A stretch of DNA of 64,000 nt from Methylococcaceae bacterium UBA975. Lineage in GTDB: Bacteria > Pseudomonadota > Gammaproteobacteria > Methylococcales > Cycloclasticaceae. A program made the position numbers and the translations under genes. Position 1 is the stretch's first letter. Every line of letters begins with the position of its first letter. Where the stretch lies: positions 62,001 through 126,000 of the forward strand of contig DBBV01000013.1 of NCBI GenBank assembly GCA_002292375.1. Direction: 5' to 3'. Positions 10,401-18,898 of the stretch are shown piece after piece. The notes below the pieces were generated by a model. The model did no database searches. It was not told the origin of the DNA and saw nothing but the letters and a program-made list of their open reading frames with translations.

Positions 10401-10972
10401 AGTCAGAAAGGAAGACCTATCTAGACAGTCAGCGTGCAGATCTAATGGCGGCGCTTAAAACATTGGAAACGGCAATTGAAAAAATCGATAAAGAAAGTCG
10501 TTTCTTGTTCAAGCAGACCTTTGATAAGGTCAATGCGGGTTTTGAACGGCGCTTCCCGAAGTTATTTGGTGGCGGGCATGCGTATTTACAACAAACCGGT
10601 GACGATCTATTGGAAACAGGTGTCACCGTCATGGCGAGACCACCGGGTAAACGGAATAGTTCAATTCACTTGTTGTCGGGTGGTGAAAAGGCACTAACTG
10701 CCGTCGCCTTGGTGTTCGCCATTTTTGACTTAAACCCGTCGCCCTTTTGTATGTTGGATGAGGTTGATGCCCCATTGGATGAAGCAAACGTCGGGCGTTT
10801 TGGTGAATTAGTTAAAGAAATGTCAAAGACTGTTCAAATGATTTTGATTACGCATAATAAGGCGACCATGGAAATGGCTCAGCAGCTGGCAGGGGTCACC
10901 ATGAAAGAGCCGGGTGTGTCACGACTTGTGGCAGTAGATATTGATGAAGCCGTAAAAATGGCTGCTAACTGA
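7466..10972 (+). CDS. smc: Chromosome partition protein Smc
   Basis: Structural maintenance of chromosomes ATPase, 1168 aa, the normal length. Walker A is GPNGCGKSN (residues 31-39). Two long Gln/Glu-rich coiled coils (about 165-490 and 660-1000) flank a hinge near 495-650 that contains the DDIEAVLQRAEQLP region. The C-terminal head has the signature LLSGGEKALTA and Walker B FCMLDEVDAPLD. It acts as a homodimer in chromosome organisation and segregation, usually with ScpAB (not in this window). Many gammaproteobacteria use MukBEF instead; this genome carries the Smc type. zipA starts 24 bp downstream, so they probably share a transcript. Confidence 0.97.
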   Translation: MRLEKIKLSGFKSFVDSTSIPFTSDLVAVVGPNGCGKSNVIDAVRWVLGESSAKHLRGDQMADVIFNGSTTRKPVGQAFVELVFDNSDATISGEFAAYQQISLKRQVNREGQSVYFLNGTRCRRKDITDLFLGTGLGARSYAIIEQGTISRLIEAKPDELRVFLEEAAGISKYKERRRDTENRMRRTRENLERLADLCEEIEKQCRHLKRQAATAGKYKELKTQERQLKAQLLALRWRALDEQDERQSKNSQTLQNKVDELLARQREIEKDIELHRETHTAQRDTLNDVQASFYAVGSDIAKAEQALQHQQAQKQQQHAELERYQGILSTSKQELLDSEKKQSQLTEQIHTIEQDLIKAKASEDQSAKALNNAEQTMTHWQKTWDDFTYQVAEPKRTTDVEKTKINQLERQLMQSTQRLTNLKAEQARLQQHVVQQSDCEALQQQHDLAENQLQQTQHTLAASQQQISESQAFIQQESDALAEQRAERARLSGRLESILVLQQANLGESEQQVGRWLDDLGLADAAKIIDKIDVVAGWERAVEIVLGSRLQSVCVDDIEAVLQRAEQLPTGELSLFNTTTVETSVAPSKTSLASLVTANMPAMVLLKNVHVAPSLAQAKVLLAELEEHESVITEDGVWLHADGVSFNAHDAGDSILVLEKEKRKLTQQLSKLNTGIASNEQALASARDGLIQVEKQVRELRLIESDTVKKASQYVMQLREMRSKIEQAQQRLQQIDVETAQLQTEHQRDSDSLASSRQALQTAIEQSAELEGQRISLQQQREAKKSALDAARREVHASRELTHSLMLQLESQRSSQALLVQNAESVKERMRLASDKLTEFQAQINLSDEPLDALQASLEAGLKKRQQVEADLLGIRAKAEATEHVIRELTTKRQQTEQQVQQAREDASSAQVDHQEVRVRKQTLVEQLEEAGVKLNDTLSDLPEQANDHDWQQQVTGLAEQIDRLGPINLTAIEEFETQSERKTYLDSQRADLMAALKTLETAIEKIDKESRFLFKQTFDKVNAGFERRFPKLFGGGHAYLQQTGDDLLETGVTVMARPPGKRNSSIHLLSGGEKALTAVALVFAIFDLNPSPFCMLDEVDAPLDEANVGRFGELVKEMSKTVQMILITHNKATMEMAQQLAGVTMKEPGVSRLVAVDIDEAVKMAAN

Positions 10973-10996
10973 TTAATTTGTATAGGGAACGATAAA

Positions 10997-11704
10997 ATGG
11001 AAGAAAGTTCGTTACGGTGGGTATTGCTGGTTGTGGGAATCGTTATTCTGGCGGCTATTTATCTGTTTGATGTTTTGCAGAAAAGGTCTCGCCGTGATGA
11101 GGCGGATTCTGATCGATTTTTTACAGAGGAAAAAATTGAACCCAGTCTAATTCAAACTATTGATGATACAGCTACTGATCAAGCACTTGCTGAGGAAATC
11201 CCTGCAGGCGTATTCGACAACGATAGGGAGGGCATGGAGAGTATTACAGCTAAGGCGTCACTCGATAGCCAGGCTGAAGACCTAGCCGTGCCGGTTGCCG
11301 AACAGGCATCGGTTATTCAACTGGCAGTGTTAGCCAAACAGGGTGAGGCTATGTCGGGGGTCGATTTAGTCACAGCCTTTACAGAGGTGGAGCTTGAGTT
11401 TGGTGATATGGGTATTTTTCATTGCTATAAGCGGTTAGATGGCGTGGAAAATCAATTGTTCCATGTTGCGAATCTATTGGAACCAGGAACCTTTCCAGTT
11501 GGGAGTATGAGTGACTTCCAATCAACGGGCATTATTCTTTTTTTTCAAGTGAGCGATTTAATCGATCCGCATGAGGCGTTTGATAGTATGTTAAATACGG
11601 CGCGGGAATTGAGTCAGCGCTTTAGTGCACGCTTGGTTGATGAAACGATGGAGGAACTTAGTCTTGATAAGATTGCCGATATCCAGACTCGGCTAGGTAG
11701 TTGA
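10997..11704 (+). CDS. zipA: Cell division protein ZipA
   Basis: Inner-membrane anchor for FtsZ at the septum, 235 aa. The N-terminus is a single membrane helix (about residues 8-25) followed by KRSRRDE. A short acidic linker (about 30-105) is much shorter than the Pro/Gln-rich linker of E. coli ZipA. The C-terminal FtsZ-binding domain (about 110-233) is recognisable by GIFHCYKR, LFHVANLLEPGTFP and the FFQVSDLIDP stretch. The order smc-zipA-ligA is common in gammaproteobacteria. It ends 6 bp before ligA. Confidence 0.93.
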   Translation: MEESSLRWVLLVVGIVILAAIYLFDVLQKRSRRDEADSDRFFTEEKIEPSLIQTIDDTATDQALAEEIPAGVFDNDREGMESITAKASLDSQAEDLAVPVAEQASVIQLAVLAKQGEAMSGVDLVTAFTEVELEFGDMGIFHCYKRLDGVENQLFHVANLLEPGTFPVGSMSDFQSTGIILFFQVSDLIDPHEAFDSMLNTARELSQRFSARLVDETMEELSLDKIADIQTRLGS

Positions 11705-11710
11705 TCTGCA

Positions 11711-13747
11711 ATGAACGCAAGCGAGCCCCTTCAGCAGCGTATACAGCGGTTACGCGACGATATTAACCAACATAATCAGCGCTATTATCAGCTTGATGCG
11801 CCACAGATTGCCGATGCTGATTACGATCAGTTGATGCGCGAGCTTGAAACGCTTGAAGCAGAGCACCCTGAATTGATTACTGCCGACTCGCCAACACAAC
11901 GTGTGGGCGCTGCGCCCTTGGCAAGTTTTCAGCAAGTGTTGCATCAGGTGCCTATGCTGTCGTTAGATAACGCATTTAATGACAGTGAATTTGAAGCATT
12001 CGATAAACGGGTTCGAGATAGGGCTGACTTGACGGAAGATGTGACTTACCTTGTTGAACCTAAGTTGGACGGCTTGGCTATTTCATTACGTTATGAAGAG
12101 GGTTTGCTGGTGTGTGCCGCCACACGGGGGGATGGGCAGCGCGGTGAAAATGTCACCGAGAACGTTAAAACCATTGGCGCGATACCCTTGCGACTTAAGG
12201 GTGATACTGTCCCGGCGGTAGTCGAGATTCGTGGTGAGGTCTTTATGCCCTTACAGGGGTTTGATCAATTAAATTCAGCAGCGATAGCGGCTGGCGAAAA
12301 ACCGTTTGCAAACCCACGTAATGCAGCGGCGGGCAGTTTAAGACAGCTTGACTCAAAGATCACCGCAAAACGACCGCTGGCATTTTATACTTACGGTTTA
12401 GGTGTTTTAGACGGTATGCCGTTGCCGTCTAGCCAAAGCGATTTGTTTTTGTTGTTTGCTGCTTGGGGTCTGCCAGTATGTGATCAAATATCGACCGCAA
12501 AGGGTGTTCAGCAATGCCATGAGGCTTACCAGTCCTTGGCCGATAAAAGGGCTAAATTACCTTACGAAATTGACGGCGTGGTGTATAAGGTTAATAGTTT
12601 TCGCTTACAACAATCAATAGGGTTTGTTTCTAGAGCGCCGCGTTGGGCGATTGCGCGCAAGTTTCCAGCGCAGGAAAAAACCACTCAAGTGCTGTCTATC
12701 GATGTGCAAGTGGGGCGAACGGGTTCAATTACGCCTGTTGCACGCTTAGCTCCGGTATTTGTTGGGGGGGTCACGGTGACCAATGTAACCTTGCACAACG
12801 AAGACGAGCTGCACAGAAAAGATGTGCGTATTGGCGACACGGTTATCGTTCGACGAGCAGGTGACGTCATCCCTGAAATTGTAGCGGTGGTGATTGAGCA
12901 GCGAACAGCGGAAGCGGTGCCTTACCAAATGCCAACGCTTTGCCCGGTATGTTCGTCGCCGTTAGAAAAAATAGAAGGTGAAGCGGTGATACGCTGCTCG
13001 GCGGGTTTGTATTGCCAAGCACAAGTGAAGGAATCTGTTAAGCACTTTGCTTCTCGTAAGGCGATGGATGTTGACGGTTTGGGCGACAAATTAGTTGAAC
13101 AGTTGGTGGCGAAAAAGCTAGTGCAAACACCGGCTGATTTATACAGTTTAACGCGAGAGCAGTTATTGAGTTTAGAACGGATGGCTGATAAGTCAGCAGA
13201 TAATTTGCTACAGGCGTTGGAAAAGAGTAAAAGTACGACGTTGCCACGATTTTTGTATGGCTTGGGGATTCGGGAAGTAGGTGAAGTGACGGCGACGAGT
13301 TTGGCACAGCACTTTGGTCAACTCGATGCACTTCAGCAAGCGTCTGCAGAGGTGTTAGAGCAAGTACCTGATGTCGGGCCAATTGTGGCTAAACATGTGG
13401 TCTCGTTTTTTCAGCTAGCGCATAACCGAGAAGTTGTGAATACGTTGTTATCGTATGGGATCCATTGGCCTGAGGTAAAAGCCTTAACTAAGACTCAGCA
13501 TGCCTTGTCGGATAAAGTGGTGGTTTTAACGGGCACCTTATCTTCGATGACGCGGGATCAAGCGAAGGCCGCGCTGCAAGACTTGGGTGCAAAGGTAACG
13601 GGTAGTGTCTCTAAAAAAACAGATTTTTTAATAGCGGGTGAAGAGTCAGGTTCTAAGTTGACCAAAGCCCAGTCTTTAGGCGTAACGGTATTATCAGAAG
13701 AGGCGTTTGTGAGTTTATTACAAAGTAACCTGGATTTAACCGATTAA
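11711..13747 (+). CDS. ligA: NAD+-dependent DNA ligase LigA
   Basis: Seals nicks in replication and repair using NAD+, 678 aa, full length. It contains the adenylation domain with the KxDG motif EPKLDGLA (active Lys118), the OB fold (VGRTGSITPVARL), a four-Cys zinc finger (CPVC...RCSAGLYC), helix-hairpin-helix repeats around 500-580 and a C-terminal BRCT domain (about 597-675). All domains are present in order. It ends 3 bp before the diguanylate cyclase, so these are probably cotranscribed. Confidence 0.98.
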   Translation: MNASEPLQQRIQRLRDDINQHNQRYYQLDAPQIADADYDQLMRELETLEAEHPELITADSPTQRVGAAPLASFQQVLHQVPMLSLDNAFNDSEFEAFDKRVRDRADLTEDVTYLVEPKLDGLAISLRYEEGLLVCAATRGDGQRGENVTENVKTIGAIPLRLKGDTVPAVVEIRGEVFMPLQGFDQLNSAAIAAGEKPFANPRNAAAGSLRQLDSKITAKRPLAFYTYGLGVLDGMPLPSSQSDLFLLFAAWGLPVCDQISTAKGVQQCHEAYQSLADKRAKLPYEIDGVVYKVNSFRLQQSIGFVSRAPRWAIARKFPAQEKTTQVLSIDVQVGRTGSITPVARLAPVFVGGVTVTNVTLHNEDELHRKDVRIGDTVIVRRAGDVIPEIVAVVIEQRTAEAVPYQMPTLCPVCSSPLEKIEGEAVIRCSAGLYCQAQVKESVKHFASRKAMDVDGLGDKLVEQLVAKKLVQTPADLYSLTREQLLSLERMADKSADNLLQALEKSKSTTLPRFLYGLGIREVGEVTATSLAQHFGQLDALQQASAEVLEQVPDVGPIVAKHVVSFFQLAHNREVVNTLLSYGIHWPEVKALTKTQHALSDKVVVLTGTLSSMTRDQAKAALQDLGAKVTGSVSKKTDFLIAGEESGSKLTKAQSLGVTVLSEEAFVSLLQSNLDLTD

Positions 13748-13750
13748 ATA

Positions 13751-14893
13751 ATGGATACGGATTTAGCAACCGAGGTTCGCATGCTGGAAAGCCATATCGA
13801 TGGCATGATCGCGCGCGTACAAAGAAATGAAGACATGCTAAAGCGGTTTCATGATTTGGAAATGCAGTTGCTCTCGCTAAATTCATTGAAAGAACTGGTT
13901 GAGAATATTTTAGACGACGCTAAATCCGCCTTTAACTTACAGTCGTTGTCGTTGGTTTTAGCGGATGGGAGTGGCGATATTTCGACTTTTCTTGCCGAGG
14001 ACGGTTTTTGTTTGCAAGATGCCCCCTCCGTGGTTTTAACCCCAAGCGTTGGCCTTTTTAAGGCAAAACTAGGGCTTTCCCAGCGCGTGTTGCTGGGTGA
14101 TGCAGCCACTGTCTTGGTGCCAGAGTTTTGGCCAGCGGAGCAAAAACGGCCAGCCAGTGTGGCGCTTATCCCCCTAATTAGACGTGGTGTTCATTTGGGT
14201 TGTTTGGTGTTTGGTAGTGACGATAAAAGTCGGTTTGAAGCAAATATGTCGTCCTACTTTTTGGATCGCTTAGGTAAAGTTCTCAGTGTGTGTATGGAAA
14301 ACACACTGAATTATGAGCAGTTAAGACGCAGCAGCTTGTTTGATACCTTGACGGGGGTTAATAACCGCCGTTTCTTTGAACAACGCATAGAGGAAGAAAT
14401 GTTGCGCTCGCTAAGAACGGGCGATGATTTGTCGTGCTTGTTTATAGACATCGATTTTTTCAAAAAAGTGAACGACACCTACGGTCATCAAGTTGGCGAT
14501 ACCGCGCTCAGGCACGTTGCGGAATGTTTACGTAGCCAGTTAAGGAGTAATGATATTTTAGCGCGCTACGGCGGTGAAGAGTTCGTCGCGATACTACCCA
14601 CTGCAGCAGAGCAAAAAGGCACCGAAGTAGCCGAACGCATGCGTAAACTGGTGGAGCGTTCCATTTTGCCGATAACGGACAATGAGCAATTGGAATTAAC
14701 GGTCTCTATTGGTGTGTCTACCTTTGTAGTTGAGCAAGCAGGTTCTTCGAGTAGCGTTGAAAAAACTGATTTGATTGAGGTGGCGGATAAGGCCTTGTAT
14801 CAAGCTAAACATTCAGGGCGTAATAAGGTCGTTAGTGGTGGCGTGGTGCTGTCAGGTTTAAGCGCAAAAACAAAATCATCGGCTTCAATCTAG
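13751..14893 (+). CDS. GGDEF diguanylate cyclase with N-terminal DUF484/GAF-like sensor
   Basis: Predicted soluble diguanylate cyclase, 380 aa. The N-terminal ~180 residues start with a short coiled coil (RNEDMLKRFHDLEMQLL) and resemble DUF484/GAF-like sensor modules. The GGDEF domain starts at DTLTGVNNRRFF. Its active site is GGEEF (274-278), preceded by a canonical inhibitory I-site RSND at 265-268, so it should be catalytically competent and product-inhibited. There is no membrane segment. It follows ligA by 3 bp, yet its job is probably unrelated to ligation. Together with the HD-GYP and PilZ proteins elsewhere in the window it forms c-di-GMP hardware. Confidence 0.92.
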   Translation: MDTDLATEVRMLESHIDGMIARVQRNEDMLKRFHDLEMQLLSLNSLKELVENILDDAKSAFNLQSLSLVLADGSGDISTFLAEDGFCLQDAPSVVLTPSVGLFKAKLGLSQRVLLGDAATVLVPEFWPAEQKRPASVALIPLIRRGVHLGCLVFGSDDKSRFEANMSSYFLDRLGKVLSVCMENTLNYEQLRRSSLFDTLTGVNNRRFFEQRIEEEMLRSLRTGDDLSCLFIDIDFFKKVNDTYGHQVGDTALRHVAECLRSQLRSNDILARYGGEEFVAILPTAAEQKGTEVAERMRKLVERSILPITDNEQLELTVSIGVSTFVVEQAGSSSSVEKTDLIEVADKALYQAKHSGRNKVVSGGVVLSGLSAKTKSSASI

Positions 14894-14996
14894 CCTTTGT
14901 TGTCATTTATTAGGGCCAATCTGTATGGGCCTAAATCCTAGATCAATTTCAGCTGTTCATAGTGCTTGTCGTAAACCTTATTGCGTAGAAACAAAG

Positions 14997-15027
14997 TTAT
15001 CAAAAAAAGCGTACTTTAAGGTATAAT
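14997..15027 (+). promoter_or_regulatory. Candidate sigma-70 promoter for gyrA
   Basis: TATAAT at 15022-15027 is a perfect -10 box. The best -35 match, TTATCA at 14997-15002, is only partial with a 19-bp spacer, so the -35 assignment is weak. The leader to the gyrA ATG is about 110 nt and ends with a good AGGAGAT Shine-Dalgarno. The rest of the 249-bp gap 14894-15142 is A/T-rich, and I see no gene in it. Confidence 0.5.
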
Positions 15028-15142
15028 TTCAGCTTTATTTTTCATCAATTTTTAGTTGGTTTAGCGATCTTAAAAATAACCGTATTTTATTATCTTAGCG
15101 CTAATTTTTGAATAATTCGGCATCTGAGGAGATACCTTTAAC

Positions 15143-17755
15143 ATGGCAGAGCTGGTAAAAGAAACGATACCCGTAAACATTGAAGACGAAATGCGCCAGT
15201 CCTATTTGGACTACGCGATGAGTGTGATCGTTGGTAGGGCGTTACCCGACGTACGTGATGGCTTAAAGCCAGTGCACCGTCGTGTTTTGTTTGCGATGCA
15301 TGTACTCGGTAATGATTGGAATAAAGCGTATAAAAAATCGGCGCGTATCGTCGGTGATGTCATTGGTAAATATCACCCACATGGCGATACGGCTGTGTAT
15401 GACACAATTGTTCGGATGGCTCAGCCTTTTTCTATGCGGCATATGTTGGTTGATGGACAAGGTAACTTCGGTTCGGTTGATGGTGATTCCGCAGCAGCGA
15501 TGCGTTATACAGAAATTAGAATGGCCAAACTGTCGCATGAAATGCTAGCCGATATCGACAAAGAAACGGTCAACTTTAATGCTAACTACGATGAGTCCGA
15601 ATCTGAGCCGGCTGTTTTCCCGGCCCGTGTTCCCTTGTTGTTGATCAATGGTTCGTCTGGTATTGCTGTTGGTATGGCGACCAATATCCCGCCGCACAAT
15701 CTGTCAGAAATAACCCAGGCATGTTTGCACTTGATTGATCAGCCGAACGCCAGTATTGATGAATTGATGCAGCATGTCCCCGGTCCTGATTTCCCTACTG
15801 CCGGCATTATTAATGGCTCAGATGGCATTCGTGAGGCGTACCATACCGGTCGAGGTAGAATTTATTTGCGTGCGCGCTACCACGTCGAAGGCGAAGACAA
15901 TACCAACGGCAAGCTGTCGATTGTCGTCACTGAGTTGCCTTATCAGGTTAATAAGGCCCGCTTACTGGAAAAAATAGCGCACTTAGTCAAAGACGCGAAG
16001 TTAGACGGTATTTCCGGCTTGCGCGACGAGTCTGATAAAGACGGCATGCGTATGGTTATCGAACTAAAGCGCGGCGAGGTGCCGGAAGTCATTATTAATA
16101 ATTTATATCAACAGACACAGTTACAGAATGTGTTTGGCATTAACATGGTGGCGTTGATTGATGGCCTTCCTAAGTGTTTGAATCTTAAGCAAATTTTAGA
16201 GGCGTTTGTTGATCACCGCCGAGAAGTAGTCACCCGTAGAACGGTCTATGATTTGCGTAAAGCCCGTGAGCGCGCGCATACCTTAGAAGGGTTGGCCGTT
16301 GCCTTATCTAATATCGATGAAATGATCGCTGTGATTAAAGCAGCAAAAACCCCCGCTGAAGCCAAAGTTGGCTTGCTTGAAAAGCCTTGGTTGCCTGGCT
16401 TAGTGGCTGAATTACTAGCAAAGGCCGATTCGGGTCGTTCACGCCCAGATAAACTTGAGCCTTGTTACGGTTTACTGGACAGTAATTATCATTTATCACC
16501 CGCTCAAGCGCAGGCCATCTTAGAATTACGCTTGCACCGTTTGACCGGTCTTGAGCAAGATAAAATTCTTCAAGAATATAAAGACCTGCTTGTCGACATT
16601 GACTATCATTTGGACATTCTGGCCGACAGAAGTCGTTTAATGTCAGTTATTCGTGACGAGTTGATCAAGCTGATTGATGAATATAAGGAAGATCGTCGTA
16701 CAGAGATTAACGATCAATTCTTAAATTTAACGGCAGAAGACTTAATTACCGAAGAAGACATGGTGGTGACCTTGTCGCATGAAGGCTACGTTAAGTCGCA
16801 ACCATTAACTTCTTATACCGCCCAACGTCGTGGCGGCAAAGGTAAAACAGCGGCGAATACGAAAAACGAAGACTTTATCGACAAGCTGTTTATCGCCAAC
16901 ACGCACGACACGGTATTGTGCTTCTCAAGTAAAGGGAAGGTGTATTGGTTACGGGTGTTTAATTTACCAGTGGCCAGTCGGGTGTCGCGAGGTAAGCCAA
17001 TTGTCAACTTGTTGCCATTAGAGGAAGACGAACGGATAAACGCCATATTGCCTATTCGGGAGTTTATAGATGATGAATACGTGTTTATGGCGACAGAAGC
17101 AGGTACGGTTAAAAAGACGCTGATCAAAGAATTTGAAAAGCCCCGCGCAAACGGCAAAATTGCGATTGATTTACGTGACAATGACACCCTTGTGGGTGTG
17201 GCTGTGACGGATGGTAAGAAAGACGTAATGTTATTCGCTAGTTCTGGCAAAGTTGCGAGCTTTAACGAATCAGATGTCCGTGTGATGGGGCGGACAGCCG
17301 GTGGTGTTCGCGGGATGCGAATTAAGTCGGGTGAAAGCATTATCTCGTTGATTATTTCGCAACCAGGTACGGTGCTTACATTAACTGAGAACGGTTACGG
17401 TAAGCGTACTCAAATTACTGAATACCCTATCCATAAACGTGGTGGTCAAGGCGTTATTGCAATGCAAACCAGTGACCGAAATGGTGCCTTGGTCGGTGCG
17501 GTATTGGTTGATGACGACGATGAGTTAATGATTATTACTGATGGCGGTACCTTGGTTAGAACGCGAACCAATGAGATTTCTATCTTAGGCAGAAACACTC
17601 AAGGCGTTCGGGTCATTAGGCCGGGTAAAGATGAAAAAGTAATAGGCTTGGATCGAATAGCAAGTCTAGGTGATGAAGTGGATGAGGATGAGCTGATGGA
17701 CGGTGAAGAAATGCCCGATTCGGTTGATGATGCCTCATCTGAAAGTGAAGTTTAA
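15143..17755 (+). CDS. gyrA: DNA gyrase subunit A
   Basis: Type II topoisomerase subunit that breaks and rejoins DNA for negative supercoiling, 870 aa. Catalytic Tyr122 is in AAMRYTE, the GyrA box is QRRGGKG (about 560), and six C-terminal beta-pinwheel blades end in an acidic tail. In the quinolone-resistance region, position 83 is Thr (HPHGDTAVYD) with Asp87 conserved. Thr83 is the normal residue in some wild-type gammaproteobacteria such as Pseudomonas aeruginosa, so it is not evidence of resistance. No intein is present. gyrA is followed by serC, as in Pseudomonas. Confidence 0.98.
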   Translation: MAELVKETIPVNIEDEMRQSYLDYAMSVIVGRALPDVRDGLKPVHRRVLFAMHVLGNDWNKAYKKSARIVGDVIGKYHPHGDTAVYDTIVRMAQPFSMRHMLVDGQGNFGSVDGDSAAAMRYTEIRMAKLSHEMLADIDKETVNFNANYDESESEPAVFPARVPLLLINGSSGIAVGMATNIPPHNLSEITQACLHLIDQPNASIDELMQHVPGPDFPTAGIINGSDGIREAYHTGRGRIYLRARYHVEGEDNTNGKLSIVVTELPYQVNKARLLEKIAHLVKDAKLDGISGLRDESDKDGMRMVIELKRGEVPEVIINNLYQQTQLQNVFGINMVALIDGLPKCLNLKQILEAFVDHRREVVTRRTVYDLRKARERAHTLEGLAVALSNIDEMIAVIKAAKTPAEAKVGLLEKPWLPGLVAELLAKADSGRSRPDKLEPCYGLLDSNYHLSPAQAQAILELRLHRLTGLEQDKILQEYKDLLVDIDYHLDILADRSRLMSVIRDELIKLIDEYKEDRRTEINDQFLNLTAEDLITEEDMVVTLSHEGYVKSQPLTSYTAQRRGGKGKTAANTKNEDFIDKLFIANTHDTVLCFSSKGKVYWLRVFNLPVASRVSRGKPIVNLLPLEEDERINAILPIREFIDDEYVFMATEAGTVKKTLIKEFEKPRANGKIAIDLRDNDTLVGVAVTDGKKDVMLFASSGKVASFNESDVRVMGRTAGGVRGMRIKSGESIISLIISQPGTVLTLTENGYGKRTQITEYPIHKRGGQGVIAMQTSDRNGALVGAVLVDDDDELMIITDGGTLVRTRTNEISILGRNTQGVRVIRPGKDEKVIGLDRIASLGDEVDEDELMDGEEMPDSVDDASSESEV

Positions 17756-17779
17756 AAATTAATGGTTCAGGAGATTTGA

Positions 17780-18862
17780 ATGTCCCGCGTGTATAATTTT
17801 AGTGCTGGCCCTGCGGCAGTACCCTTAGAAGTACTACAAAAAGCTCAAAGTGAAATGCTGGATTGGCATGGCTCTGGTATGTCGGTAATGGAAATGAGTC
17901 ATCGTGGTAAAGACTATATTTCGATTGCAGAAAAAGCCGAAGCAGACGTACGTGAATTGATGAATATTCCGTCAAACTATAAGGTTCTTTTTCTGCAAGG
18001 GGGCGCTACGCTCCAGTTCTCGATGGTGCCAATGAACTTGTTGGGTAGTAAAAGCAAAGCGTGCTACGTTAACACTGGCGCTTGGTCAAAAAAGGCGATC
18101 AAAGAAGCAAAGCTGCACTGTGACGTCCAGTTATCTGCTAGTTCAGAAGACACGGATTTCACCTCGATTCCTGCGGTTGATAGCTGGGATATAGACCCCG
18201 ATGCAGCGTATTTGCATTACACCAGTAATGAAACTATCGGCGGTGTCGAATTTCAGCAAATTCCTGACGTGGGCGGCATCGATTTGGTGGCAGATATGTC
18301 ATCTAATATTCTGTCTAGAGAAATTGATGTCAGTCGATTTGGTATTATTTATGCTGGCGGACAGAAAAATATGGGCCCGTCAGGTATCGCACTAACAATC
18401 GTGCGTGACGATTTAATTGGGCAGGCTCGGACGGGTACACCGTCCATGTTGGATTACAAAAATCACGCCGATGCAGATTCGATGTTTAACACCCCGCCGA
18501 CTTACAGCTGGTACTTCATGGGTTTAGTCTTTGAATGGTTGAAAGCTCAAGGTGGGATTGCTGCTATAGAGGCGCGTAATAGGCGTAAATCAGAAAAGCT
18601 CTACGCGGCGATTGATCAATCCGATTTTTACTCGAACCCAGTTGAGGTTTCGTCACGCTCACGGATGAATATACCCTTTGTCCTAGCCAATAATGCGTTG
18701 GATGAGAGCTTTCTAGCGGAAGCTAAGCGTGCCGGTTTGGTGACTTTAAAGGGGCATCGTTCGGTAGGCGGTATGCGCGCAAGTATTTATAATGCCATGC
18801 CAGAAGACGGCGTGGATGCACTAATCAGCATGATGGCAGAGTTCGAAAGAACAAAGGCGTAA
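17780..18862 (+). CDS. serC: Phosphoserine aminotransferase
   Basis: PLP enzyme of serine (and pyridoxal phosphate) synthesis that converts 3-phosphohydroxypyruvate to phosphoserine, 360 aa. The N-terminus YNFSAGPAAVP is the class-V aminotransferase signature, and the PLP Lys is K196 in YAGGQKNMGPSG. The C-terminal HRSVGGMRASIYNAMP is conserved. A strong CAGGAGA Shine-Dalgarno lies 24 bp after gyrA. It is followed by a SerA-like dehydrogenase catalysing the preceding step, so the pair covers two consecutive steps. Confidence 0.97.
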   Translation: MSRVYNFSAGPAAVPLEVLQKAQSEMLDWHGSGMSVMEMSHRGKDYISIAEKAEADVRELMNIPSNYKVLFLQGGATLQFSMVPMNLLGSKSKACYVNTGAWSKKAIKEAKLHCDVQLSASSEDTDFTSIPAVDSWDIDPDAAYLHYTSNETIGGVEFQQIPDVGGIDLVADMSSNILSREIDVSRFGIIYAGGQKNMGPSGIALTIVRDDLIGQARTGTPSMLDYKNHADADSMFNTPPTYSWYFMGLVFEWLKAQGGIAAIEARNRRKSEKLYAAIDQSDFYSNPVEVSSRSRMNIPFVLANNALDESFLAEAKRAGLVTLKGHRSVGGMRASIYNAMPEDGVDALISMMAEFERTKA

Positions 18863-18898
18863 GGCTAACAAGTTAATCAATTTAAAGGTAAGTAACTC

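Noticed and set aside
15388..15405. Quinolone-resistance substitution in GyrA (Thr83)
   Set aside because: Thr is the wild-type residue at this position in several gammaproteobacteria, so it says nothing about selection.
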